Shown: positions 1-16,465, counted from the first letter of the stretch. The stretch: DNA of 64,000 nucleotides from Cliona cf. orientalis (GCA_963930775.1 OZ005706.1:4826545-4890544), one strand, 5' to 3'. Numbers and translations: made by a program. The notes: generated by a model from the letters alone, not told the origin.

Positions 1-235
1 CCCATATGTTTGTATAGGAAGCCATGCATTTGCAATGTTTCCGCCCACGCGCTACGTGAGGGGCGGGGCGTCGCGCGCACATAAACGTGACGACCTTTAC
101 CAACTATTGACAAAATTGAAGTTCAGGCTGCCTGCTTGCATTGTATGGTTCTACTATGCATCCAGCTCTATTATATGGTGGTTTCCGGACAATTTTTTTT
201 TCTGCTTAGTGTATAGGCTTGCTTGTTATACACTA
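1..235 (+). repeat. Truncated copy of the ~393-bp repeat unit
   Basis: This stretch closely matches 16081-16300 and, less well, 15295-15500 and 15697-15905. Shared landmarks are CATATGTTTGTATAGG, TTTCCGCCCACGCGCTACGTGA and ATTATATGGTGG, ending in TCTGCTTAGTGT. It is cut by the window start, so the full unit is not seen here. The poly-A/poly-K reading frame across it (35-334) is not a gene. A 21-base A run follows at about 235-259. Confidence 0.75.
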
Positions 236-295
236 AAAAAAAAAAAAAAAAAAAAAAAATCGATCATTTCTGGGGGACTATCATATGAAAATACT

Positions 296-1410
296 TATTG
301 CCTTTTAAGGTACCATTTAATTGCGTGGGCGTGAGGTGGGGATATGACACCTAAACCACATCAAAGTCATTAGTGAGGTGCGTGGTGTGTAACCACGCCC
401 TTTTAATTGCACAGGTCTCAGGGGTGTGGCTGCTAGAGTCGGAAGTGTTCATTTAATATCCTCCATGGACCGGAAGCCGAGCCGGAAGGGAGGGGCCAGG
501 CCACGCCCAAAACAGCACCACCCTGTGCCTCAAGGACCACCATTTTCAATCAAGTGCCGACTGGCCACCGGATGTCCACCGGAAGCCCACAATCAATCCC
601 AATTAAAACCCACAGCTTCCTCAAGGCCAAAACACACACAAACACTTAGAGGCCGTTCTGCCACACCGCCCACACAAGAGCTCACCTCATTTCCTGTGTG
701 GGCGGAGTAACAACACGTCATCGCAACCACATCCGCTTCAAACCATCGTCAGCTTCCGTCCAGCCGTACGGTCCCCTCGATCGCACCGGCGTACAGTGCC
801 TCATTAACTGACATGGCCTCACCTTTGACCTCCTGCCACGCCCCCAAAGCCTCCTGGCGGGGTTCAAAGGTCGCCACCGCTTCCGGGACACGCCCACCTA
901 TCGCCGAGGCCAAGTCCCAGGCGCCGATATCCAAGCACTGGCCCGTGAAGCCACGCCCAATCAGAAGCAATAAAACCTGCATTAACGCACACGCACACAC
1001 TCCACACAGTGCCAGGAACACGCCCACATGCTTAATTAGGCCTAATTAAGCTTTTTTTTTTTTTTTTTTTTAAGTCGTTGCGGTTAATAGTTAAGAAAGA
1101 ATGCTTTGATCTTGCTTTGATGTGGGCAATTACCGGTGTTTTCTTCAGGGGCCATTTCCGGTCGCTAATTACACGCGCATAATCATCCCTGGCCGATTCT
1201 GGACACGCCCACCTGCGACCAAAAGCACTCGTATGGCCTCTTCGGCCACGCCCCTTCACGATTCGCTAATTGAATTAGCCAATCCTGACGCTCACGCCCA
1301 CGCAATTAAATGGTACCTTAATGAGTCTCAAGTCCTGGGTCTTTCTAATCGGTTCTTGATATTTGAAGTCAAGGCTCAAATTCCTGAGGAGGTATATAGC
1401 TAGCTAGCTA
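296..1410. repeat. GC-richer composite repeat upstream of the NACHT-WD40 gene
   Basis: The block starts near GGTACCATTTAATTGCGTGG (about 310) and ends with the reverse complement of that motif near 1293-1320, so it has inverted ends. The segment 1070-1330 recurs inverted at 14872-15120, and 915-1045 recurs inverted at 16325-16460. It is rich in CACGCCC/GGGCGTG words. On the minus strand 749-1027 is an open frame of 92 codons starting with a hydrophobic stretch (MGVFLALCGVCACALMQVLL). The same hydrophobic frame persists in the copy near 16345-16460, so it may be element-encoded. No known protein family is recognised. Confidence 0.6.
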
Positions 1411-1601
1411 AATCAAAAATCTTATCTTTTGTGGAGGTGTATATTATTGCAATTGGAATATCATAGGAGTTTCCATTGCTGTACAGCAACGCAGACTTGG
1501 CACTTTTCTTTGGCATATATAAACAATTCCCTTTTATAGTACATACGAGCTCCACGTTAGTGGGTGTGGCTCGTCGGACACTTCTGAGAGCGGGCTACAA
1601 A

Positions 1602-4600
1602 ATGGAGGATTACGACGCGATCTTTAGAGGAGACTATAGCTGCCTTCCTCAGGAGCAATCAAGTGTTGTTCGAATATTTCTCAGTTCTACCTTTGGAGGT
1701 AATAATTATAATATTATTATAGAGCAGAGATATACCCGGTATGCACTTTGATCTAGCGGTCCCCGGCACGCCTCTCTTGTTGACCGCTCAACGATTCTAG
1801 ACCTGTAAAATTAATGATTCCAGTAACTCTTCTGGCCTAGCTTGCCAGACTATCGGACACCTGATCATATAACGACGCAGGCAGTCCATGTCATTGGCTT
1901 GCTAGCCGTATAATAGTTCTATCTACCATTTATTCTGTTGCAGATTTCATCTGTGAACGCAATGAATTGATGAGGAACACATTTCCAAGACTTCGAGCTT
2001 ACTGTCAGAGTAATAACCTAGAGTTCCAAGTGGTGGATATGAGGTGGGGAGTGAGGGATGAGAACATCTCTTATCATCAAACAAGTGATATTTGTGTCCA
2101 GGAAATACAGAACTGCCAGCGACTCTCCCTTGGTCCTTCATTTATTGTAAGCCCTCTATCATAGATTATATTATACCTCTATGCAGTAATTGATTAGTAA
2201 CACAGCATATTATAGACGATCAGTCTAATGTAATTGATCGGTATTAACTTTGTGGGATAGGAAGAATACTCATGCATGCAGGATGTAATGAGTAAACCAC
2301 TCTATTTAGAGGTGTATTTTGATGATCTTAGCTTAATAGGATAAAGTATGTTCTGTATTGTTGGGAAACACTTTCCTTCTTCTGAAATAATTATCAGATA
2401 GTAAATTAACAATGGCCACTCTGAGTATTCTCGCATTACTACATCTATAGATCTATGTTAGAATGTATTGTATTCCACACCTAACTGTTGTTATGAATGT
2501 ACACACACACCATAGTTGCCAACAGTCCCGAAAATATTGGATATGTCCCGCTCTTGTCCCGAATTCCCCCTTTGCTGACATCATAGTACGTCACTACGTA
2601 TGATACACAAAAGGGGTGTGGCACAAGCCTAACCTTAGTATACTACCCTGTTTTTGTCCGTATATCTCGAGATTTAGTGGGCGTGGTAGGTGATTTTATG
2701 CATGATCGCGGACGTTGCTGAAATAGTGGGTGTGGCAATGCAAAAGTGGGTGTGTCCCCCAAATTTTCGCGTGCGCTTTGCGCGCGTGTCCCGCATCCAT
2801 TACTTACAAGGTTGGCAACTATGACACACACACACACACACGTAATACTACATGACCTTACATGGTCAACATAAATCAAAGCTTTTGTAAACATTAATTA
2901 AATTGGGATTTGATTTTGTTACACAGGCTCTTCTTGGGAATCGATATGGATATCGTCCATTTCCTGCAAAGATACCTGTGATAGAGTTCTCTACACTTTC
3001 GGAGCTAGCTATTAAACACGAGATAGATGTATCTGCTCTGAGGTCATGGTTTAGGTATGACAATAATGCCACTCCTCCAGTCTACCAACTGCAACCTATC
3101 ATAACTCACTTCCCTCACTACACCAGTCGTGACCCCCAGCTCAGGCAACAGGATAGAGCTGGGTGGTGGGAAACATTTCTTCATCTCCAGAACTTATTTT
3201 GGAAACTGGTTGATTTAGCCATTAGGGAGAATAGAATAACATCACTAAGGGCACATGTGTACCTTCAGTCAGGTATTTCTAAATAATTATTATGACATTG
3301 TGCCATAATAATATATACAACTTAGTGTACATTTGGAGTGTATTCTCTAACTCAACGATAAGGAATGAAAGTTAGAAGCAAAGCTAGTTAGTACATCATC
3401 TCAAAGGCATGGCTGCAGTTCCTGAAAATTACGTAACTAGATTCTGTAGCATAATAATTTCATATTACATGCTTATGACATCTATAGGTAGCTATACTGT
3501 GTGTGGGATGGTAGCTCTGTAGTATCATAGTAGATAATTCACATACCATAGTCCTTACTCCTCCTATTCTCATCACACACCTATCAAAATAATGCCTATC
3601 TGGGCAGAGATAGGGGCATATGTGGAGATTTGATCACTTAGCAGTCAATGATCCCACATATGGAGCACAATACACTTGTAAAGATTGTCAAAATCCCCTG
3701 TCTAGCTAGGCTGCTTAGTTGTACTAAGTGGAATATAGCTAAGTAATCCAGATAAAAAAAAATAACTCTTCCAGCATCACATTGACAAGGATCTGATCTC
3801 TAGGTAGCCACAGTACACAGTGTGCCAAGCCTGCATGCCAAGCCATGACCCTTGATAGCAGAATTTTATATTGTTCCTACCCCCCGGGGCATGGTTAACT
3901 TCAATTGCAATTAAATTCCCCTGTGTTTGCCTGGGTATAGTGGGGCTTTGATTGATGCATTATAGGGAAACAGTAACAAACTTCAATGTGCCTAGTTTAT
4001 CATAGTAATAGTGCTGAACCTTGTCTTGCATTTAGCGAAATGGCCAGTAACATGCAAGAGGGAATTTATTTTATTGGTAGTACCATATCCCAAGTGATAT
4101 GATTCATGCTGATTACATACTTAATTTTACTGTTAACGTACTTTGAGTGCTCCTGTAAGATCATGTGAAATGACACCATTTTTGTTGATGGAATCAGAAT
4201 GTTTAGATGTGATACATGTAGCTATATCAACAAGACACCATTTAAACATACTGTAATGGCGATTTTGTGGTAATACACTGTAATGATGCTTCTATCATCT
4301 CTCTTATAGTGACAGAAGATGAGATAAACCACGGAATTTTGAATCTTCTTACTCCTAACAGTCATTGTCTCTGCTATGTACGAGAAATAAAAGAGCTACA
4401 GGATAACATACCAGAAGCCATAGTCTGTAGATACATTGATAGTGATCCATCCAACCCTACGAGAGTTGACGAAAGTGCACAACAACTCTTACAAAACTTA
4501 AAGGAACAAAAATTGCCCATTGCTCTTCATCAATCCAACATGAAAAAATTTAGTATACCATGGAGATCAGGTGGGGTGGATCCAAATGTCCCTGAGCACA

Positions 4601-7600
4601 GAGAATATCTTCAAAACTTTTGTAAACTGGTATATACCGATGTCAAAAGGCTAGTGGATGAAGCTTTAGTTAGCAAGAATTTCAAGGCAACAGAACTTCA
4701 TAATGAAATACTTCATCATGCATCCTTCTGTCTGAGCAAGTGTGAATCCTTTTGTGGCAGGGATGAGCTGCTTTCCAACATTAATGAGTATCTGGCATCA
4801 GGAAAGCAGAAGCCCCTTGTTATTTATGGGGCATCAGGCTCTGGAAAGACCACAATCATGGCAAAAGCAATGTCCTTGTCCCATGGCTGGATGGGTCAGG
4901 GGTGTGTCAGTGTAGTCAGATTCCTAGGTACCTCACCATCAAGCTCCACAATACGTGAAGTGCTTGAAAGTGTATGCTCTCAAATTTGCATAGTGTATGG
5001 TATGGATGTTCCAAAATTTTCTGAAATGGATACACTGCAAATAGCACAATTCTTTTGCAATCAGTTTTTGGAGTCAGTTCAGCCATATGCCTGTGGTAAT
5101 AACCACCTCTGTATCTTTCTTGATTCAATTGATCAGTTATCTCCTGTGGATGGAGCACATTCCTTGCACTGGTTACCAAAATCTTTGCCACCTAACGTGC
5201 ACATCATAATATCCATGCTTCCTGATAAGCATGACTGTCTGAAGACTTTACAAACTATGTTGACATGTAGTGATTGCTACGTTAAAGTTGGTATACTGCC
5301 GCTACACACAGGATTAGAGATCATGGATGTGTGGCTAACCAAAGTGAACCGAACAATATCAATGAATCAGCGTGAAGTGGTGTCTGAAGCCTTCCTATCA
5401 AACTCCCAGCCCCTCTATCTGAGATTACTATTTCGTCATACTCAGTACTGGAACTCTTACACCGATACTAATAATATCAATGTTGCCACATCAACTACAG
5501 AAGCTATACAGCAGTTTTTCACCAATCTTGAAGATCAATATGGGAGGACTCTTGTTCGGAGGGCTTTAGGGTGCATCACAGCAGCCAAAGGTGGGTTAAC
5601 AGAAGCAGAATTAGAAGACGTACTGTCTCTTGATAATGATGTCCTAAATGAAGTTTATCAGTATTGGGATCCGCCAGACAAAAGCATTTTGCGGCTACCA
5701 GCTTTGCTTTGGAAAAGAATTAGGTATGAGCTCAGTGACTACTTGGTGGAGCAACATGCTGATGGAAAGACGGTGTTCGCTTGGTATCACCGACAGTTTA
5801 TAGAGAGTGCAAGAGCTATCTACCTGAAAGACGAAGAGACAAGATGGTCCATCCATCAAGCACTCTCAGAGTACTTTGAAGGAATATGGAGTGGTAAAGA
5901 ATGTAAACCTATAACACTTATGCATCGCAATCTAAATTTGGATGGAATTAGTCGAGAGGTAGCACCACAACCAGTTCAGTTCTCAACGAGTGTCTACAAC
6001 ATTCGCAAGCTAAATGAGTTACCTTATCATTTGCTGCTCTCCAAACAATTGGAAAAGCTTAAGACCATCGTCCTTTGTAACTTTCATTGGCTTCATACAA
6101 AGATCACTACTACAAGCTTCCAGACTGTGATGCAAGACTTCACATTGGCTCTTTCTCACACCAACGACAGTGATATATCTACAATTGGAGAAGCACTTTC
6201 ACTGTCTGCAAGTAACCTTATGTCAGACCCAGATTCCTTTGCAGGACAGCTACTAGGAAGGCTCAACTCTTTCAAGACACAGTCACTGCATATCCACACT
6301 CTAACCGAGCAGGCTCATCACTGGGCAGTTATCTTGAGTGAAAGGCACCAGCTGATTCCACACAATAACTGCCTGATTAGTCCAGGTGGTCCACTAAAAA
6401 CAACTCTCTTAGCCCATCCTCACTTAATTCAAGCCCTTTCAATGACATATAATGGCTCATTTATGGTTTCATCCTCAAAAGGGGCTAACTGTAGTATCTT
6501 TAATGTCTGGGATGTTCGCCATTTATCCCAGTATGTACAAAATCTCCACACTCTTAAGATAGTAGATTCAGGAATTCCACTGTTTTGCTCAGTGAATGAA
6601 TTCTTATTTGGAGCATCGGGCCAGACTGTCATAGCTTGGAACTGCATAACTGGAGAAAAAGTGTTTACCCTTCATACAATGCATAGTGTAGCATCTCTAA
6701 CTCCCACTTGTAGTGGGCAGTACTTAATCATAGGTATGGCTAATGGCTCTATCCTTTGCTATGATAGGGCGTCAGGAAACAGTTTCGAAAGTCATCCACA
6801 TGATGATGGCATCGATTGTATGGACTCGCTTGAAAATGGAAACATTGCGACTGCATCTAGGAGTGGTCAACTAGGAGTTTTCGATACAAATTTACGCAAG
6901 TACCTTCCAATTCTTCAAGCTCACAGTAGTGCTATTGTATGTATGACATCAGTATCAAGTTTGGGTGAATCATATGTCCTCACAGGCTCTGACGACAAAA
7001 CAGCAAAGGTATGGATTGTAGCAGGAGAAAGTATACAGCTGTTGCATACTCTAACTGGGCATACAAAGACCGTCAGGTGCATAACCTACATGCGTACAGA
7101 TATAGACTTAGCAATAACTGGTTCTCTGGATAAGACCATACGAATTTGGGATGCCATTCTCAATGGTACATGCTTGAAAACATTTGAAGGGCATTTGGAT
7201 GGTGTCTGGTGCTTAGCCACCCTGTCAGATGAACTAAGATTCGTGTCTGGCTCAAAAGATGACTACCTAAAAGTTTGGGATATCAGCACTGGAGATTGTC
7301 TACACACACTGGAAGGACATTCTTCTTGGGTATCTTGTGTTGTAGTACCAAATATGGACAATAATGTAGTAATATCCGGTTCAAATGATAAAAATATCAA
7401 GATATGGAAGCTTGGCAGCACTAAATCTCCTCCAACTGACAGACATTTTGCACAGCCTGAATGTATCTTATCCACTAGTAGTGGGCTTGTTGTGTCTGGA
7501 GCACCAGATGCTATTAAAGTATGGGACATTACCAGTGCAAGGTGCTTACAGACATTTTCTATCGCTGCTTCATGTCTCTGCACTACTGATGATGGTAGAT

Positions 7601-8421
7601 ACCTCATATCTGGATCCAAAGATTTTACAATCAATATTTGGAATCTAATTTCGCTTACTAGGGTGTGTACCATCAGCAACCACTTTGGGGCAACTACCTG
7701 CTTAGCAATGGTTGATAATACTACATACCTATCATCACATGCAGACGGCATGCTAGCTCTGAGGTATTTGAGCACTGACAACTACAAAATCATGTCTGGC
7801 CACACTGGCAGCATCAAGTGTATGGTGGCTTCAAAGGATAGACGCTTTGCAGCGTCAGGATCATATGACTGTACTATTCGTGTGTGGAATATTTTAACAG
7901 CTGACTGTGCAACTATTCTCACAGGACATGATGCAGTTGTCTGGAGTGTTGCCATAAGTGGTGATAACTCCCTCTTAGCCTCTGGCGGTGACGATTCAAC
8001 GGTAAGAATTTGGAGCCTTTTAGAGAACTGCTGTTTGCATCACATTGCCTGCCCTGCAAATATCAAGTGTGTTGCCTTCAGCTTGAATGATAGAGTTATG
8101 ATAGCAGGCGCTCACTGTAGTGAGAATCAGTTGAAAGCCTGGAACTCAACAACAGGCGAGTGTGTCTTTAATTACAAGGGGCATACCCATGCTGTTATGT
8201 GTATGAAGGTTGTTGATGGATGTACTGTCATCACTGGGTCCAGAGATGGAACCGTAAAAGTATGGGACATCACTACTGGAGAATTATTTGCTGTATTTGA
8301 TCTTCAGTCTCAAGTCAAGCACATTGCCATAATATCTAAATCAGCAGACAAGCGTCAGGTATCACTGGCTGCCACTACAAAAACTGGTCCAATCGCCCTT
8401 TTAAAGTATTATTATCCTTGA
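1602..8421 (+). CDS. NWD1-like NACHT and WD40-repeat protein, 4 exons
   Basis: Predicted exons are 1602-1698, 1944-2146, 2927-3272 and 4310-8421. All introns are GT-AG and the frame is continuous for 1585 aa. Residues about 22-150 form the N-terminal domain typical of NWD1/TEP1-like proteins (VRIFLSSTF, VDMRWGVRDE, NCQRLSLGPSFI, ALLGNRYGYRPF). The NACHT P-loop GASGSGKT is at residues 389-396 and the Walker B stretch IFLDSIDQL at 484-492. From about residue 925 to the end there are some 14 WD motifs, for example IRIWDAIL, LKVWDIST, IRVWNILT and VKVWDITT. Family knowledge: such STAND NTPases act as cytosolic sensors or scaffolds that oligomerise on activation. The start ATG lies 20 codons before the domain and after an upstream repeat, so the exact start is less certain. 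No transmembrane segment is seen. The other NWD-type proteins are close alternatives to the name. Confidence 0.88.
2511..2823. mobile_element. Short inverted-repeat element in intron 2 of the NACHT-WD40 gene
   Basis: The ends are perfect 13-bp inverted repeats (CATAGTTGCCAAC at 2511-2523, and its complement at 2811-2823). The 313-bp interior has no long reading frame and contains GTGGGTGTGG/GCGCGC words. It sits inside an AC microsatellite (ACACACAC on both sides), so the target duplication cannot be separated from the microsatellite. A related element with CATACYTACCAACCC ends is at 35963-36381. Confidence 0.75.
3273..4309 (+). other. Intron 3 of the NACHT-WD40 gene
   Basis: A 1,037-bp intron between the donor after CTTCAGTCAG and the acceptor CTCTTATAG. 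I see no coding segment, repeat or RNA gene in it. Confidence 0.6.
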
Positions 8422-9985
8422 GCAATTCTTTGTAGAGATAAACTTCTCTTTTATCGTCCCATTCATCAATTTTGATAACTGATTCAATTCAAGATTATTA
8501 ATTATTGTTACCAGTTCTCTGTACCATTCAAGGATGCTGTAGAATTTCTAGTTCTTACGTGGATCACTGAATGTGTTCTTTTTATGATAAACATGCAGTT
8601 TGATATTTGTTGGCCATTGCATAGCAACCAAAGTCTTATATATAGGCAAACATTATTGCTGAAAGCTGTGGCCCATGATCACAGGGTAGGCTGGCTTATG
8701 ACAAGAGGAGTTTTGGCGGCCAGTCACAAGGTGTATATAGTCCATAGCTAATTGGGGTGCATTGGACCATGCATTCTAATTAATTAAGGTATATTGGTGT
8801 AATATGATAATAATATTATTGTACACAAGTTTATTGTGGATTATTGTGGCAGTCAACAGCAATAAAACTTAACGTGGTAGAACAATGGATTAGTGAATGA
8901 TCAGCTGATGATCTTATGCTAATCCTACCCATAATTTGCGCATGCGCGCGTTTCGTTTCACACCACTGCTTAGCTTTATTGTTATGGGACAAATGGTGAT
9001 GAAGTCTGTGCTGTATTGATTATTTTATTGACTTGCATAAAGCCCTTGACTCTGCATGCAATACAAGTACAAGACTCTTAATATAGAGAAAATTACATGT
9101 AAGTTGAAATCTATAATATATAGATGATGCACTGATTATATTATTATGCTGCTGTATAGTCATGCACTCAGCCAGACATAATATATTATTCAGGAAGGCC
9201 CTGATAACATAGGATACTGGGGTGAAAGAATCTGTCTGAAACTAAATTCCAAAAAGGATAGCTAAATTTATTAAATGGTGCAGAAATAGAACAGCTAAAG
9301 TCCTGAATCTTGGTTTCCCAATTCAAGTCTTGAGATTTTTTCAATGGAAAAATCTTGGGACTTACACTACAAGTGCTATATTATACTGCTCATGAATCTT
9401 TGCATGATGAGTTGGGCCTGATGGCTAGAGCGTCTATCCAAGAACAGCATCATCGCCCAAGAGTATTCCATAAGAGAAGCTTATCTAATGGCGCTTCCCA
9501 GAGCTCTTCATGAATTAAAATTTCAAGGGATACACAGAAGAGCCAGTTGCATAGTTATTTTTGTGTAGCTATACACCCTGCTATTACCTATAATATTATA
9601 GTCGGAGGGACTAATAGTTTTTAGGTACTTATAGACCACGAAAGAGGTAGATCTACACCCAGATATCAAAGATTGCTGTGATGGCAAGACAAGGAGGGTG
9701 GTCATGCACTATTAAGTCCAGCGAAAGCCTGTATACGTCAATCATATTATGACAATGAATCATATAAATTCTTTATGTCGACATCCAAGCTCCAGTTATG
9801 AGATAAAAGATATATTGACACGGATATTTTGTATGATATGTAAACATCATCAGTTCTATAAAACAAAGTATGAACTGCTATTATTCATTACATGCATGCA
9901 ATAATAATTAGTTACCTACAGAAAGGCTAAGCTACTCTGAATTAGCTATCACAATGTCATTATTAAATTTTGGTTTTTGTTCTGA
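8422..9985. other. AT-rich intergenic stretch
   Basis: This is the 3' flank of the NACHT-WD40 gene. AATAAA-type signals occur (for example AATAAA near 8862). No open frame with family resemblance, no RNA gene and no clear inverted-repeat element was found. A GC-rich palindromic word TGCGCATGCGCGCG is at about 8936-8949. Confidence 0.4.
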
Positions 9986-10817
9986 CTAATTGTTATTAAT
10001 AGGCTTCCAACCTTCATTAGCAATATGCATTACACATGCCGCATTATTTCCATCAGGTTTGGCAGAAAACGATGTTCGTTCAAATTTCAGACCAGGTATG
10101 TTTCCTGAAATTTCACACTTGTTATTTCCTGTGGATGGACGCTTGAAATCAAGCCTGAATTGGCCTGGGCTGCCCTTCACAGTCAAAATAATCCAACCAG
10201 ATGTTCCAAAAGGTAAGAATTTTGGCTGTATAGAATAACAATGCAAATTTAGCTGGGAAGAATGTGTGCTACAGTTATTCCTATAGTTATACTTAATTAA
10301 GCTGGAATACAAAATGTCATGGATAGCTAGCAATAATAATTAATATGTGTGGACACTATAGCTCAAAGTGGGGAATGCAATCAGTTATGCATGCATAATC
10401 ACACTAATTGAATATCTGAGTCAGTTGGCATCAGGTGGTGAACGTACTCCTTGAGAAGCAAAGTCCAGAATGTCTCGTATCGGAAATTTTGGTGATTTAT
10501 CTTTCATCCAATTTCCCTGTGAAAGATGCGCAATTCCATCAATATCTTTGCCACTAAAGTTTAAGATCATTCCATGAAACTGCAGGTCCCTGTTCTGTAC
10601 TTCAGCTTCATCGCTCCTAGAACATTATTCATCATTCATAAAGACGATAGGCAATAAATTATATCCAGCTATTAAACTGGATTAAACATTTGTTATGATT
10701 GTGCCAGTACCTGTCCAAAAGATTAAGCAAGTTTTCAATGGTAAAAGCTCCGCCAAGAGTGGCACTGCTGAATATGATGACAGTCAGCATCCAACCAAAG
10801 CCAGACAGAATATTCAT
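9986..10817 (-). CDS. Secreted aegerolysin-like protein, paralogue 1 (3 exons)
   Basis: Minus-strand exons are 10817-10711, 10616-10448 and 10225-9986, joined by GT-AG introns (donors GTACTG and GTACGT; acceptors TTCTAG and ATACAG). The product is 171 aa with a clear N-terminal signal peptide (hydrophobic core WMLTVIIFSSATLGGAFT). The second half contains FASQG, then GTSGWIILTVKG, then NNKCEIS. This order resembles the aegerolysin fold family, small beta-sandwich lipid-binding proteins, and the size after signal cleavage (about 145 aa) fits. Family knowledge: aegerolysins bind sphingolipid membranes, some acting with MACPF partners; no MACPF gene is visible here. The paralogue at 20182-21124 has the same exon structure and intron phases, which supports the model. 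The gene structure is firm; the family call is tentative because the motif match is short. Confidence 0.65.
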
Positions 10818-11500
10818 CTTTGAGCTTGAGCCTCTTTCTGTGTCGAAGTGATTGGTAGCTATATACCAATGATCAAATTAATGTTCTGAACGGGTGACAA
10901 GATTTTGGTAGTTATATACTGCTCACGGTCATGCAGGAACTCCTTTTATCTTATAACCACTCGATGTCAGGATCGAGGACAGGAAGTACCAAATATTATA
11001 GCAAGGAAGCACCAAAATGTAGTGAGGGATTACACTGACTAGTTGATGGTGCCTGTGGTGCTTGTGTCCTTGGAGGGCTTGAGAAACCTCTGAGATTTTA
11101 ATCAATAAGTAGCTAGTGCTCTTAGCTACCACAGTGAATATAATAGTGTGTGGGAGGGGAACAATTGTCTCTATCTATTGACGAACCTTAGCTTGCATCT
11201 ATGATCAATTGGTAATGATGTTTAAGACAAGGAAAAACATATTATTATTGTATTCTGCAATATTATTGATATAGTTATCCTTTTTTAAATAACCATTGAC
11301 TTGCCTCCGTTGACAGTTAGCTAGCTACATCTGTACACATAGTACAGAGGATGCACCTATAATGAACCCAGGTCAGAGTTGTAATTAAGTTATAATCTCC
11401 ACTACGTATACCTGCACTGCTACTAACAGCCTCCACCCAAATAAAACTATTTATAGATCTACAAATTATCTAGCGTTATTCTGTATGTACATGTGGATCA
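10818..11500. other. Upstream region of secreted-protein gene 1
   Basis: Presumed promoter side of the minus-strand gene. It is AT-rich and shares with the 21125-21240 region, upstream of paralogue 2, the words ACCAATGATCAAATT/ACCAAAGATCAAATT and GTGTGTGGGAGGGG. Part of the upstream sequence is therefore conserved between the two paralogues. No coding or RNA gene was recognised. Confidence 0.4.
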
Positions 11501-11504
11501 TCTT

Positions 11505-14746
<3,242 letters not shown>

Positions 14747-14871
14747 TAGAAGGCAGTTAAATTAGGCAGCTGTCAAACTTGTATACTAAGCCTAAGCATA
14801 GATAGTAGAAAGGGTAAATACTATCTATGGCATAAGCAATGAACATTTACGACAAATGGTACGGTTATTAA

Positions 14872-15118
14872 GGTACCATTAAATTGCGTGGGCGTGAGCG
14901 TGAGGATTGGCTAATTCAATTAGCGAATCGTGAAGGGGCGTGGCCGAAAAGGCCATACGAGTGCTTTGGTCGAAGGTGGGCGTGTCCAGAATCAGCCAGG
15001 GATGATTATGCGCGTGTAATTAGCGACCGGAAGTGGCCCCTGAAGAAAACACCGGTAATTGCCCACATCAAAGCAAGATCAAAGCATTCTTTCTTAACTA
15101 TTAACCGCAACGACTTAA
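14872..15118 (-). repeat. Inverted copy of 1070-1330 repeat
   Basis: Starts GGTACCATTAAATTGCGTGG and matches the reverse complement of 1070-1330 almost throughout, including GATGATTATGCGCGTGTAAT and TTAACTATTAACCGCAACGA. It runs directly into the 393-bp tandem array. The open frame in it is a repeat frame, not a host gene. Confidence 0.7.
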
Positions 15119-16310
15119 ATACACACTAAGTAGAAAAAAAAAAGATTTAATGTAAATAATGTTTGAGACTCTGGGAAGCTATTCACGACAAACTATACAT
15201 ATGAGCACGCAGAATGGATCGTACCTGGAAATTCCTTGGAAGCGGAATTTTGATTCACACCTTAGAATTAAAGTTACGGCCCTTTAAAGTTTTCCCATAT
15301 GTTTGTATAGGGAAGCCATACGTTTGCAATGTTTTCCGCCCACGCGCTACGTGAAAAACGGGGAATACCCGTGGTGTGCGTTATTTAGAAACGTATTCAA
15401 AATTGGACTATAGGTTGTTTGCTTGCTTTGTATGGCTCTCCTGTGATTCCTAGGTGTATTATATGGTTTTCTGGACATTTTTTTTCTGCTTAGTGTGCAC
15501 GCTAGCTTGTTACACACTAAGTAGAAAAAAGAAAGAAAATAATGTAATGTAATTAATTAAATAATGTTTGAGACTCTGGGAAGCCATTCATGACAAACTA
15601 TTCATATGAGCACGCAGAATGGCTCACACCTGGAAAATTCTTGGAAGCGGAATTTTGATTCTCACCTTAGAATTAAAGTTACGGCACTTTGAAGTATCCC
15701 CATATGTTTGCATAGGAAGCCATGTTTGCCCAAAAAAAAAAAAAAATTACGGGCGTTGACGACCCTTTACCAAACATTGTATATATGGGTATTTGGATGC
15801 CTACTTGCATCATATGGCTCTACTATGCATCCAGCTCGATTATTTGGTGGTTTTCGGACCATCTTTTTTTCTCAGGCTTAGTGTGTGGTCCCCTTGTTAA
15901 TTAATTAAAACACTAAGTAGAAAAAAAAAAGATTTTTAATTAATTAATTCAGGGGGGAACTGGGAGCACTTGGGGACATAATTTTTGCATCGGTGCGCAG
16001 AATGGATCGAATGCAGAGATTTGACTTTCAGGAATTTTGATTCACGTCTTAGAATCAAAGTTACGGCCCTTTGAAGTTTCCCCATATGTTTGTACAGGGA
16101 AGCCATGCGTTTGCAATGTTTCCGCCCACGCGCTACGTGAGGGGCGGGGCCACGCGCGCACATAAACGTGACGACCTTTACCAACTTTTTGACAAAATTG
16201 AAATTTAGGCTGCCTGCTTGCATTGTATGGTTCCACTATGCACCCAGCTCGATTATATGGTGGTTTTTGGACAATTTTTTTTTTCTGCTTAGTGTTCAGG
16301 TCGCCTTGAA
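15119..16310 (+). repeat. Tandem array of three ~393-bp units
   Basis: The boundary word ACACTAAGTAGAAAAAA recurs near 15122, 15514 and 15909, giving a period of about 390-397 bp. Each unit runs through GAGCACGCAGAATGG (diverged in the third), TTAGAATTAAAGTTACGG (TTAGAATCAAAG in the third), CCCATATGTTTG and ATT(A/T)(T/A)(A/T)TGGTGG-like words, ending in GCTTAGTGT. The third unit is the most diverged at its start, and the window start (1-235) holds part of another unit. The interior is non-coding. Confidence 0.75.
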
Positions 16311-16315
16311 AAAAA

Positions 16316-16465
16316 AAAAAAAAAAAGCTTATTAGGCCTAATTAAGCATGTGGGCGTGTTCCTGGCACTGTGTGGAGTGTGTGCGTGTGCGTTAATGCAG
16401 ATTTTATTGCTTCCGATTGGGCGTGGCTTCATAGACCAGTGCTTGGATATCGGCGCCTGGGACTT
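16316..16465 (-). repeat. Copy of the 915-1045 repeat segment
   Basis: Matches the reverse complement of 915-1045 (TTAGGCCTAATTAAGCATGT ... TTGGATATCGGCGCCTGGGA). It ends exactly where the segmental duplication shared with 22920 begins, so this junction is a likely insertion or recombination point. Confidence 0.65.

Noticed and set aside
35-334. 99-codon frame with a poly-lysine run
   Set aside because: The lysine run comes from a poly-A tract within a known repeat; the same sequence recurs without an open frame.
7263-7781. 172-codon minus-strand frame opposite the WD40 region
   Set aside because: It is antisense to clear WD40 coding sequence and has no family resemblance.
10421-10447. Read-through end of exon 2 in secreted-protein gene 1 as the natural C-terminus
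   Set aside because: Both paralogues have a GTAYGT donor at the same codon and a phase-matched downstream exon with conserved sequence, so splicing is favoured.
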